From: Pyricularia pennisetigena | Taxonomy: Eukaryota; Ascomycota; Sordariomycetes; Magnaporthales; Pyriculariaceae | Direction: 5' to 3' | DNA length: 64,000 nucleotides | Assembly (NCBI RefSeq): GCF_004337985.1 | Contig: NC_043741.1 | Location: forward strand, 4,378,140-4,442,139 | Translations under genes and position numbers: made by a program | Part shown: positions 10,884-21,322 of the stretch, in pieces | Position numbering within the stretch: the first letter of the stretch is position 1 | How the letters are laid out: the number at the start of each line of letters is the position of its first letter | The notes under the pieces: generated by a model | The model's input: the letters and a program-made list of their open reading frames with translations, nothing else | Databases searched by the model: none | What the model was told of the DNA's origin: nothing

Positions 10884-12496
10884 TTACAACTTGGAAATGA
10901 TAGCGCCAGCAAACTCGTGAGTCTTGGCCTTGCCACCAAGGTCGCCAGTCAGGGCCTTGCCCTCGGCGAGCGTGTCGAAGGTTGCCTTCTCGATGCGGTC
11001 GGCGTACTCGCCGAGACTCATGTGCCTCAACATCATCATAGAGCTGAGGAGAAGGGCGGTGGGGTTAGCAAGACCCTTGCCGGCGATATCCGGAGCGGAA
11101 CCGTGGACGGCCTCGAAGATTGAGCACTCGTCACCAATGTTACCCGAGGGCGTCAGGCCGAGACCACCAATCAGGCCAGCGCACATGTCGGACAGAATAT
11201 CACCGTAGAGGTTAGGCATGACGAGGACCTTGTCGTTGTAAGGAAGCGGGTCGGTAACCATCTTCAGGCAGGTGTTGTCGAGCAACTCGGCGTCGAACTC
11301 GATGCCAGGGAAGTCCTTGGCGACCTGTTGACCTACGCTAAGGAACAGACCGTCGCTCATCTTCATGATGGTGGCCTTGTGGACGACGCGAACCTTCTTG
11401 CGGCCGATCTCCTGGGCATGCTGGAAAGCGAAACGAAGCACGCGCTCGCTGGCCTCGCGGGTGATGAGCTTGATGCTCTGGACAACACCATCGACGACAA
11501 CGTGCTCAATTCCAGAGTACTCGCCCTCGGTGTTTTCACGAATCAGGACCGTGTCGACGTTGTCGTACGGGGTCTTGAAGCCCGCGACCGAGCGGCAAGG
11601 CCGCAGGTTGGCGAAAAGGTTGAAGGTTCGGCGGAGAGTCAGGTTCAGGGAAACGTGGCCCTTGCCGATAGGAGTCTAGACAAGGCAACGAGCGAGCACA
11701 TTAGTAGGGAGTGTCTGGAGTAACCCACAGAAGCGTGACATGGATGCGGAACATGAGTAGCGAGTGCATCAGGTGTTTGAGCACTTACAGCCAAGGGGCC
11801 CTTGAGGGCAACCTTGTTCCTCTCGATGCTCTCGATGGCGGCATCGGGAATGGCGGTCCTGCCGTCCTTGAGAATGGGCGTCACGTCAACAGGCTCCCAC
11901 GAGATCGGGGCCTACAATAGACGGGGGAATTCATGTTAGCTCTTTTGACTGTCACGCGACAAGAAGGCCGCAGCTTAATTGGTGCTAAAGGAGGTTCACA
12001 CACCTTGGCGGCCTCGAAGATTTGCTTGACAGCTTCCGAGATCTCGGGGCCAATACCATCACCCTCGATCAAGCTGACGGGGTAACGACCCTACAAGAAT
12101 CAGGTTAGTACGGCGTTTGTCTCTGAATGCAGGTCGTGCGTGGCATGGAGCCATGTTGCAATGCCCGCGGAAGCTTGCTTGAGTGATTTTCTGGCGTCGC
12201 ATCATGGGCCTCGCAAAGAATTGGAAGTGCGCAACGGCAATAGTGTCGAGATTGAGTGTCGCTTACGGAGGCATCCTTCTTGCCGGTGAACTTGGCCACG
12301 CGCTCGCCTTGCGACGAGTAGTACCTCTGGTTCTGGTGTGAGGTGACAGGTTGTGAATTAGCACAAAGTACATCGCCGACGTAGTTACAGGGCGCGCAGG
12401 GCTCACAGAGAAAGCAAATGTGGCTGCGGCCCTTGGGGCAGCAGAGAATTGGCGGGCCACAGGCGCCGCGGCGGCAACTCTTCGCAGAGCCAACAT
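10884..12496 (-). CDS. IDH2: NAD-dependent isocitrate dehydrogenase subunit 2, mitochondrial
   Basis: The protein has 385 residues in five exons: 12496-12407, 12332-12267, 12090-12004, 11911-11789 and 11675-10884. The N-terminus ([20 protein letters not shown]) is an arginine/alanine-rich mitochondrial presequence. The core shows [39 protein letters not shown], the substrate-binding [70 protein letters not shown], and the NAD-binding [20 protein letters not shown]. Together with Idh1 it forms the allosteric TCA-cycle enzyme of the matrix. Length and motif order match yeast Idh2 (369). Most N-terminal exons are only 66-123 nt. It is divergent from the aldo/keto reductase, but 1.4 kb separates the starts. 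Confidence 0.95.
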
Positions 12497-13916
12497 TGTG
12501 TATATGAATGGAAGTAAAGCGGCAGAGGTACGGCTTGTGGAAATATCCTTCCGTATGCGTCGGGGGTAGGATTTTGGTGTCGAGAGTTGGTATCTGCTTC
12601 GGGACTATGGACGAGCGGAGGGACAAAATAAATTCGGCTCGGCTTAGACTCGACCTGCTAAAATCATGCACCATCGGGCGCGATTCTTGTTAGGCGGGTG
12701 GTTTGGGTGTGCACGGGCCATCGGCCACGCTGGAGCTTCTTGCCTGTCTTGACTTTTTGCGGCAATTGAGGATGGAAAAAAAGTTACAGTGGAGCTACCT
12801 CGCTCGCATTTAGCCCGCATCCGATCGGTCGTAACGGCTACGATCGGCGATAGTAACAGTGGAAAACCTAGGGGACCAGGGCGAAACAACGCCGCCCACA
12901 ACTTGGAACAAATAGCAACAAGATGCGGTGGTGATGAGGGCACATTCTGAATTTCGTCATGTGTGCTTTCGAACTTGCACAGTCTATGAGCAGACTGTTG
13001 ATTTCCAAGGTTGCGCAGCCCAATAATTCTCTCCTGGGATTTGGTCTTGATTATTCTCGACTATCCAACGTACTACGTAGGCTAGATGAGGTACATGGGT
13101 ACCTACCTACCTATCGTAGATAGCTGGGTAAAGGCCGGTTATGGTAAGTTAGTGAAAATCCAAACGCTCTTTCCCGATTCGGAATTCTTTACAGTGTGAA
13201 ATTGGTCCAGTGCCAAACAACATGAAAAGACTTGAGAGAATGTTCAATGAGTTGAGTCTTGAGAATTATTTAGGCAAGGTAAAAGGTATCTAGGTAAGCC
13301 AAGGGAGGCAGGAAGGTTCGAACCAGAGTATCGGCCCCAAGCTACCTATATCCGACAAAGCGACCTGCCATGTAACATAACCAAATACCAACTGAAGTTA
13401 TCTGTAAATGGAGGGGAGGATTACTAGGGAATGATGACATTTGCATTTGACCACCTCTATTCTTTTGTGAGCCATCCGTCTCCTCTCAGCCTTGCTGATT
13501 GCGGGCACGGCTTTTATCCACATTTCCGTCTAAACGCCGGAGCATTCTGTTGCATCCCCCGCTTTGTCATGATAGTTGCTATTGATTTGACGGCGCGAAT
13601 CACTCCATCCTGGCAAGCAGATCTTGCCGTCATAGGTCTTCTTCCAATGGGCCTGCGAGGTCTTCTCCTCTTGAATGCATATATTTTCCAAACAAAATTC
13701 ATTCGGGGTTGTATTGAAATCCGAGCTCCATCCTTCATAAAAACCTCCGCCTCTCCTCGAGTTGCTGCCATACATTGGTGACTACATCAACGGCCCAGAA
13801 AATCCGCCGCCAATACTTATTACACTTGAAATTCTGTGTGGATTGTTACATTCCCTCTTCTTTCAATCTGCAACACTTTCCGAGCAAACATCGACAGCAA
13901 ACCAGCATTCGCTACA
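12497..13916. promoter_or_regulatory. Divergent intergenic region IDH2 / aldo-keto reductase
   Basis: About 1.4 kb. Around 13075-13140 and 13270-13300 are clusters of TACCTACCTA- and CTAGGTA-like motifs that recur elsewhere between genes in this window. A minus-strand frame at 13775-13530 (81 codons, ATG start, four cysteines) reads protein-like but has no signal peptide and no recognised family, so I do not call it a gene. Confidence 0.4.
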
Positions 13917-15739
13917 ATGTCACTTCCCATGGCACCGCCGGCCAAGAGCCCTCTGGGTCGTTACAGGCTGTTGTCACCCACGGCGGCTGTCCGCGTGAGC
14001 CCTTTATGCCTGGGTGCCATGAATTTTGGCAACGGCTGGTACGTAAAATGGCTCAGCTCATACGCCAATCATCTGCTCTATTAACTAACACTCATCGTCA
14101 ATTTATGCAGGAAGGAACACATGGGCGCTTGTGACCAGCAGCAGACTGAGGAGATTCTCGATTATTTTTACAGCCAGGTATGCATGGCATCATCAATCAC
14201 GGATTCCGAGGAGTCATACATATTGACTGATGTACGAACTTACTATTCATAGGGTGGTACGTCATGAGCCCTTTGATTTGGTCTTGTGCCGAGTTAGGAT
14301 CCAGGATAACCTGCAGCGGCGGCGAGAAAGCTTACCTTTGTGTTTGTCCAGGAAATTTTATCGACACAGCCAACAACTACCAGTTCGAAGAGTCCGAGAT
14401 ATGGCTTGGCGAGTGGATGAAGAAGCGAGGCGTCCGCGACCAAATGGGTATGTCCAGAAATTTTCGAGAGCCTTCATGCGTACAAGGTTCTCCTTCTGTG
14501 TTGAATACAGGTCCAGAAGCCAATCACGTCAAGAAGAAGAATAAAACAGTTATTCCACATTAACACTTTTACTCCAGTCATTGCCACCAAATACACGACG
14601 AACTACCGCTCAGGTCCTCCAGGTCATGGGTCAATTATGGCCAATTACACCGGCAACGGTACCAAAAGTCTCCGTTCGTCCATTGATGCCAGCTTGAAGA
14701 AGCTCCAGACCGATTACATTGATCTCGTAAGTAGACCCAAGAGCAAAGTTACAGGCTTTTACATGAAAACCTTCAACGGCCAAGATAATTAAAGCTAATA
14801 TCAAGTGACTCGCAACAAAACAGCTTTACGTTCACTGGTGGGACTACTCTACATCCATTCCAGAGCTCATGCAGAGCTTGAATCAGCTTGTGGCGACAGG
14901 CAAAGTTCTGTATTTAGGTATCAGTGACGCTCCTGCGTGGGTTGTGAGCAAGGCCAATGAATACGCAAGGAACCATGGCCTCCGCCAGTTCTCCGTGTAC
15001 CAAGGCAAATGGTCTGCTGCCTCAAGGGACTTTGAGCGAGATATTATCCCCATGGCCCAAGACGAGGGGGTGAGTCGCGAGAACCTAACGACACCCACGT
15101 AAGTCTTAAAGCAGCCTCAGTGCTAACAGGTTGGCATTTCAGATGGCACTCGCGCCTTGGGGCGCCCTTGGATCAGGCAACTTCAAGACGGATGAGCAAA
15201 GGAAGAGCACCGAAGGTCGCCGTTTCAGGCCAGCCACGGAAGCTGATATCAAGATCAGCCAAGTGCTCGAGACCATTGCTAAGCGCAAGGGCAGCATTAT
15301 AACATCTGTAGCGTTGGCTTATGTGATGCACAAGTCCCCTTATGTCTTCCCCATTGTTGTAAGGAGCCGGCCTTTTCTTTCCTCCCCTTCCGCGATAAAC
15401 TTATGCCAACAAAGAGACCTGACTTGTGCAATCCAAAGGGCGGCCGTACTGTTGATCATCTCAAACAAAACATCGAGGCTTTGGGGCTGGAGCTCAGCAG
15501 CGACGAGATTGCTGAGATTGAGAACGCCGTGCCTTTTGACCTAGGATTTCCTCACAACATGCTCTGGGGCGACAAGGTCCCAGAGAATCGTAAGCAAGTC
15601 TGGTTGCTCAACATGGGAGGTCAATTCGATTATGTTCCAGAGCCCAAGGTACGTGCCGAACCCCGCGTATTGTCTTAAACATGCGCTCTCTTTTCTAACT
15701 TTTGATTAGCCGATCCCAGCCTCCAAGGGCGGAGTCTAG
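13917..15739 (+). CDS. Aldo/keto reductase, aryl-alcohol dehydrogenase type
   Basis: The protein has 379 residues in nine exons: 13917-14038, 14111-14177, 14253-14256, 14352-14447, 14578-14726, 14824-15069, 15143-15358, 15439-15648 and 15710-15739. Exon 3 is only 4 nt (GGTG) yet is needed to read ..[17 protein letters not shown].. in frame. The aldo/keto reductase catalytic tetrad is visible: Asp and Tyr in [17 protein letters not shown], Lys in [10 protein letters not shown], His in LYVHWWDYS. The cofactor region includes [15 protein letters not shown] and the late [20 protein letters not shown]. Relatives are yeast AAD proteins and norsolorinic-acid-reductase-like NADPH enzymes. The substrate cannot be inferred, and neighbours give no pathway hint. 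Intron 7 ends in AAAG rather than the usual pyrimidine-CAG. The last exon adds PIPASKGGV. Confidence 0.9.
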
Positions 15740-16150
15740 GGTTTCCGTTCAATGACATCCCGGTGGAGGTGGCGAACACGGGACTATTAGGTAGAGGATG
15801 ACAGGCGTGCTTACAGAGGCGAAAACTATTCCTCAAACAGAAGGCGTTATCATGCAATCAAAACTGATCGAGGTCATAATCGTTGAGATTTTTTGTCAAA
15901 CAACCATACTTGAAATGAGAGCAAGGTTGAGGTCCCGGCTGCTCCTGATTATATCGTCATTGTATGGCCCAGGTCTATCTATCGTAGCGAGGGAGAACAA
16001 AAAAGGAGGAAAAAAACAACATTACACATACGAAATCTCTATGCAGCTCTCAGGAGAGACAGTTTCCAACCAAACAGAAGAATCTACCTGAATGTTGCAG
16101 ATTAGTTCGTTAAGTATGGTACCTGACCCTAGCATTGCTGATACACTCTG
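15740..16150. other. Intergenic, convergent 3' ends
   Basis: A spacer of about 410 bp between the aldo/keto reductase and the minus-strand unrecognised gene. No gene seen; it should hold both 3' untranslated regions. Confidence 0.45.
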
Positions 16151-17573
16151 TCACAGGCTTTCAACCCCGGCTTCCACCTCGCCCTCAGAATCCGATAGCT
16201 CATAGGTTTGCCAGGTTTTTTGTGTCGAACTTGGTTGAATTGTTGAATTTCTGGCTCCCGTACCTTTCAAGATAGCGGCCGGAAAGTTCCGAGGAGTCAT
16301 GAGAACGACAGGGAGGGATGAAGACCTAGCCAACCGAGCAACTTGCGGAGTTTGCGAAGCAACACTGAGACGTTCGCTCGGGCCCCCTTTAACACGCGAG
16401 GAGTCATTTGACGGAGGGACAAGGCCCTCTCCTGCGTTGGCATCGGACTTTCGCCCAAACTTGCGGTGGTCATGTTGCATACTAGTCGAATTCCAATCAT
16501 GCCCGCCACCAATAACATGCTCAAATCTTATCCGTTTGGATGCTTCCTCTTTAGCAGTCGGTTCGTCCTGGTCTAGATTAGTATGGAGTGAGAGTGCGCC
16601 AAGATCGAGTATACCGGTAGCAGAGGTCGAATCTGAAGCCTTGCGCTTCGAGCCAATGGAACGCCCCATTGGCCTAGCTTCTGATTGAGTAAAGCCATCG
16701 CCAGAAAACCAGACGTGCCTGCTTTCTGGTCTGACCTTACGCAACGCCTTGTAGCCTCTGGGTGGTGGCCTTGAGTGGTTTAGGAATCTTGTGGCAGAAC
16801 CCTTGGGCCCCTTGGACGCTGCTGCAGTCCTGACCCTGTAAGGATACAGCGAGTTGTTCTCTCTAGTTGGCTTTAAGACTTTGACATCTTCATCATCGCG
16901 AATAGCTATTCCGCTCGATCAGACATGGAACCTGATCAGAATCTTTCTTGAAGAGGAACCCAATGGCTTCGCTGCCACAGCTTCTCTGAATTGAGAAAAA
17001 TAACTCACTGTAATCATCTCCATATTCTGACTCCGGGATTTCCACAAAGACTCTGCGGCTTCTAAAGATGGGTCTACGGGGAAGGTCTCCCTCGCCAGTG
17101 CAGAGAATATATTCATCATCGGCGATCAATTCATCCTCGAACTGGGGACTGGTCGTCTCGGACGAGCAAGTCTCGGTGTCTTTGATGGATTTCCTAGTGC
17201 ATTGCGGCAGGCTGATTGGCATACCGATAATTTGCTGCGGACTCTGTCCCAAGTCTGGAGATCCACTCCGCGAAACGCAGGGTCTCAAGATGGTCAAGGG
17301 CTTGTATTCCATAGGTAGGTGCATAGATAGCAAGTCTGGCGGGACAAGTCGTGACTGCGGCAGACGGCCAAAGGCCTAGCTTCGTTGCAGCAGTGATTGG
17401 TATCTCGTAGTGATGGCCTTGAGATTAAACGTGTATGGCATTACCTGTCTCGATTCGAGGGACCATGCCGTTGCAGTCAAGGTCGGGACGCGGATGATAC
17501 CTGAATCATTATTATAGGAGCAACTCGTGACTGGCCTTTCGTAAACTCTCTGCAATAGTGGTACTTTGGCCAT
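16151..17573 (-). CDS. Unrecognised protein, 416 residues
   Basis: I do not recognise a family. I propose three exons, 17573-17445, 17375-17009 and 16905-16151, which close into one frame: ..SLESRQ|AFGRLPQS.. and ..EYGDDY|TIRDDEDVKV.. The chosen start gives MAKVPLLQRVYERPVTSCSY; an upstream in-frame ATG at 17720 would add 49 residues. The middle is acidic (FEDELIADDEYILCTGEGDL), then comes a basic stretch (IFRSRRVFVEIPESEYGDDY; SRPPPRGYKALRKVRPESRH), and the C-terminal half is serine-rich and probably disordered with a nuclear-signal-like SIGSKRKAS. No membrane segment, zinc ligand set or catalytic motif is evident. It follows QutR on the same strand (start 408 bp after the QutR stop). Confidence 0.6.
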
Positions 17574-17980
17574 TGGATAAATCAGAATTGTCAAATATTG
17601 GGCAAAAGTGCCAGCTCGATCGCCACTTTCCTTTCTTACAACTTGATTGTAGACGGGGAAGGAACCCCCAATCCTAAGTATAGAGATGCTTGGACAGGGA
17701 ATAACGGGACTAGGACACATAGACTTGCACTGTGGCTGAGTCGTACTTGCCTCTGCTACCTAGGTATGCTTCTGTGAAAAGTCCAACCTCTCTCGGAAGG
17801 TATGAGGAGGATATGCAAAATAGCACCTCTACCTTGATGAGATAGGGGAAACTTAGCGGCTGAAATAACAGAGCAATGACTTTTTCTACTAAACCGGCTC
17901 TGCAAAGTCTCGTCTGCTTCAAACAACGAATCACATCAGCTCTTCATCAATATTTTCGATTTCGAGGCTATCGACTCCAG
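17574..17980. other. Spacer between QutR and the unrecognised gene
   Basis: Holds the QutR 3' end and the promoter and 5' leader of the downstream minus-strand gene, including the alternative ATG at 17720. A CTACCTAGGTA motif occurs near 17757. Nothing else is supported. Confidence 0.4.
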
Positions 17981-20507
17981 TCAGCCTCCGCACGAAACCG
18001 ATGACGTATCTCTACTTTGTTGGTCATATGCCTTTCTGCAAACCTGCCTCATCAGTCTCCTTGGAGCCACTCTACCCGTCATCAGCTCGAATGCTTCTAT
18101 CGCCATCTCGCTAACGACTCCTAGGCCGTCGACCAGGACCCAGTATGGCGATATTGATTGCTGGTATGCCCGGATCTGTGATATCAGGGGCGTAACAAGA
18201 GGCTCATATGCCAACTATGATCAGTTAGTACAAACTTTAAGGGTTCGATAAGAAAAAGTGATATGGATGTGATGGGCTACATACCTCTACCACAACACCC
18301 CCCGTCGGACTGCTCAGCCACTGCTCAGGCAGTGTAAAGTTAACAGGCAAACCATCATCCGGACTGATTGCAGGCACACAAGATATGATGATTGTCGGCA
18401 TCTCGTACACATCAGGCCATTCTTGTGACCGAGATGGCAGAACGTGGCAGATTTGGGGCTGTGAAGGTGTAGTTGCAATCTTCTTCTCCCTCACGAGGTT
18501 GTTGAAGTGTTCGGCTACTTCAGACGCATTCCTCTGCGTACGGTTGTGTATAAAAATGTTCCGGCAGCCGAGCTGAATCAGAGCATAAATAGCTGCTCTG
18601 GCCATGCCACCGGCCCCGACAACCAGCGCAGTTGTCTTGGACGGCCTCACATAGTTGCGCGGACTGATGGAACGCTTCAGACACGTAAGAATGGAGCTCC
18701 AGTCCGTATTGTCACCATAAAAGTTGTTTACAGGACCAGCCTTGTTCCTGGAGGTTGCATGGCTCAGTATAGAGCCCGTCTGGCCCCGAAGTGGAAGCAG
18801 CACGTTCACTGCGCCGATGATGCTAGCATGGTGGCTCTTGAGTTTCAGCTGAGGCATGATAGCGACTTTGAAAGGTGCGGCCAGAGAAGCGCCACCAAAG
18901 GAGCTATCGTAGCAGATGCGATAGAGTTCTCCAAGCGTTGAACATGACACGGCTTGGAAGGTGTGCGGAATCCTCGAGAAGTCGTATGCGGCCTGGTGCA
19001 TTGCCGGTGAAATCGAGTACGAGACGCTCGCGCCGAGGACATAAAACTGAAGGGGATCCAGCATCAGCTGAGTAAAGAGTCGATTGAAAGAGTTTTCGTA
19101 AGTGCAGACGGTCGCCAGATGGTCTGTGTTATCCATGCCCGAGTGCTTAACTGGGATAAGAATGTTTGACTGTAGAGGTGTTCTTGCGCCGAGAACCGAA
19201 AAGTCATAAGCGACGAGAGGCGGTTTCGGATCAGGTACTGTCGTTTGTATCTTTTCTTTGAGCTCCAAAAGCCGCTCTACCGGGTTGTCGCCAGAACAGA
19301 ACCTTATCATCCGGACAACATCACAGCCCAAGGATTTTGCGTGTATGAAATTTTCCAGCTGGGATGGGTCTGCCCAAGCCAATGCTCCCATTCCCAGATA
19401 CCAAAAATTGCCGATTATCCTTGTCCTCCCTCGACGTTCCAAGACCCGACCTATCACGGCCGGATTCCTTTGCAGGTCAAGACTGACATAGTCGGCATTG
19501 AGACGCAGGCCTAGTTCGAGCAGATCTGCATCTATCGCGTCCTTCTCTTCCTGGCTCCTACGGCGCTGGTTCCTCGGGTTCTCCTCGACATGAAATATCA
19601 ATGGACAGCCCAGGTTTCTCCTTATAAGGGCTACCTGCTTGGCAATGACATTGGGCAAGTCATCTGGCCAGCAATCCACAATCAGCTCGACACAGTCGCC
19701 GGCAGCCTCGAGGTCCTCCCACGAAACCGACATTTCTAATAACCACGAGAGACGGAGCCTGAGAGCGTATGAATATTGTCTGAACTCGGGTGGCAGAGCG
19801 TGTATGGAAAATGGGCTCTCTAGAAACTTCCGGCGCCAGCCTTGACCTTGCATCAAGTCCAAAAACGTGGTGAAATCCTCTTTCGCGTTGACGAGGGTCG
19901 ACGAGCTTGCGGATAGAGCATCCCACCGAGGGGACTGTGTGTCGTTGATTGAGGCATATTTGGTGCTGGAGGGATCGAACAGGTTGAAGTACTCCATATT
20001 AGAACAACGCCTATGAATCTGGTCCGCAGCCAATATCTGCATCGCATCTGAGTGATCCAGAAATTTCTTCATGTGGTCCTTCTCACGATGAACATATACG
20101 ACCGGATTCGACCTGCAATACTGCTCCAGGATATGCTGGGCTTCCTCCGAGAGGCTCGTCATGCCACAAACGATAATGCAGCCGTTGCGGTTCACATCTA
20201 ACATCCGTTTGAACACCTCTGCATTTTGGCGTGCAAATGCATCTTTGCCGTGCTGTCGCAAATACGTAGCCCGGGATACACCGGTGATTTGCTCAAAACA
20301 ATGGTCCTCGGTTACTAGACGTCGGCGGAGGTGAAGGGCGGCTATGAATCCCAGAGACCGTTTGCCGGCGCCCCGGCATCCCACCAGAATGATGGAGGCA
20401 TCCGGATCATGCAGACGTTGGTTTCTGGGTGAGCTGGGGGTGGCAGTCGACTGGTTCATCGCCAGGGCTGCAGCGCTAACTTCCTCCTGCTGTACCGAAA
20501 TGGTCAT
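17981..20507 (-). CDS. qutR: Quinate pathway repressor protein (QutR / qa-1S type)
   Basis: The protein has 818 residues in two exons, 20507-18285 and 18214-17981, with the junction ..GGVVVE|LAYEPLVTPL.. The domain order copies the last three domains of the AROM polypeptide. First is a shikimate-kinase-like domain with P-loop GCRGAGKR at residues 43-50. Next is a type I dehydroquinase-like domain, about 240-465. Last is a shikimate-dehydrogenase-like domain from about 500 (YVLGASVSYSISPAMHQAAY; DNTDWSSIL; ALVVGAGGMARAAIYALIQL). In the dehydroquinase-like part the catalytic His region of AROM (ASHHD) reads IIGNFWYLGMG, and the Schiff-base Lys region reads DVVRMIRF, so both catalytic residues appear replaced. 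This fits a repressor rather than an enzyme. In Aspergillus and Neurospora the protein keeps the quinate activator inactive without inducer. No quinate catabolic gene lies beside it; a Zn2Cys6 gene is divergent. Confidence 0.9.
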
Positions 20508-21322
20508 TTAAATGTGCCCGATACCTCAGGGCGATTTCGATTTGTTGATGTTACCAGCGGTGCGAAGGGGGAAAAAAAATTGAACTGATGCCCCGGAGAC
20601 GGGACCTGTTCGCGGAGCAAGTCAAAAGAGGTACCAGGGATACTCAAAAATAGGCCCAGCTGCTCGTCAGACAGCAGGCAGGTCAAGGCATAGAAGATCA
20701 AGAGAGAAAAATGGGCCGACACTGAACATCAAATCATGAATGTGCGGCAAAGTCAGAAAGGGTATGCTTCTCCCATCGGACCATGCGATGATAAAAGTCG
20801 GTACAATATCAGCAGCAAGTAGGGCGCCATGCACGTCACGGAATCCACTCTAAGATTGTGAGAGTGAGCGGGATAGGATAGGGATCTTTGGGAGTATGCC
20901 CTGTCTAATACGGCAGATGTAGCGGGATAACCCAGGCTTTGCACCACGACTTGCTGACAATTTCGTGTGCGGAAATACGTTTTCCCTGTCTGCACACATA
21001 CTACTGCACAACGGGGGAGGATGTGGTGGTACCTTTTACCTTATTTTTAGGTGATGCATTACAGTTGTGTTGGCTTACCTGATCCTATGTTACTATGACC
21101 GCACGGGCCGGCCCCACTCGGCAAGGTCCTTGGATGAAGTAATTGCCGTGCCCATCAAAAGCTATTAAGGGTTAGGAGAAGAGCATCCCCGCTCCACCTC
21201 GGCTTTACCGGGCAATCTGCACAGGCTTGCCGATGGGCTTGGGGTTCAGGCTGTATGCGGCTCAACTATCCGATTATGTCACAGGCAATGCTCGTAATTA
21301 TCAACCAAGCCCCTATGTGACG
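20508..21322. promoter_or_regulatory. Divergent region between qutR and a Zn2Cys6 gene
   Basis: About 800 bp between outward-facing starts. An in-frame ATG at 21233 could extend the plus-strand protein by 30 residues. I did not identify a clear quinate-activator site (GGRTAARYRYTTATCC type) by eye. Confidence 0.4.

Noticed and set aside
13313..13326. GGTTCGAACC resembling a tRNA T-loop
   Set aside because: No T-stem pairing, anticodon arm or acceptor stem can be folded on either strand.
17710..17934. Additional upstream exon for the unrecognised gene
   Set aside because: A 74-codon frame exists, but no splice pair joins it convincingly to the frame starting at 17720 or 17573.
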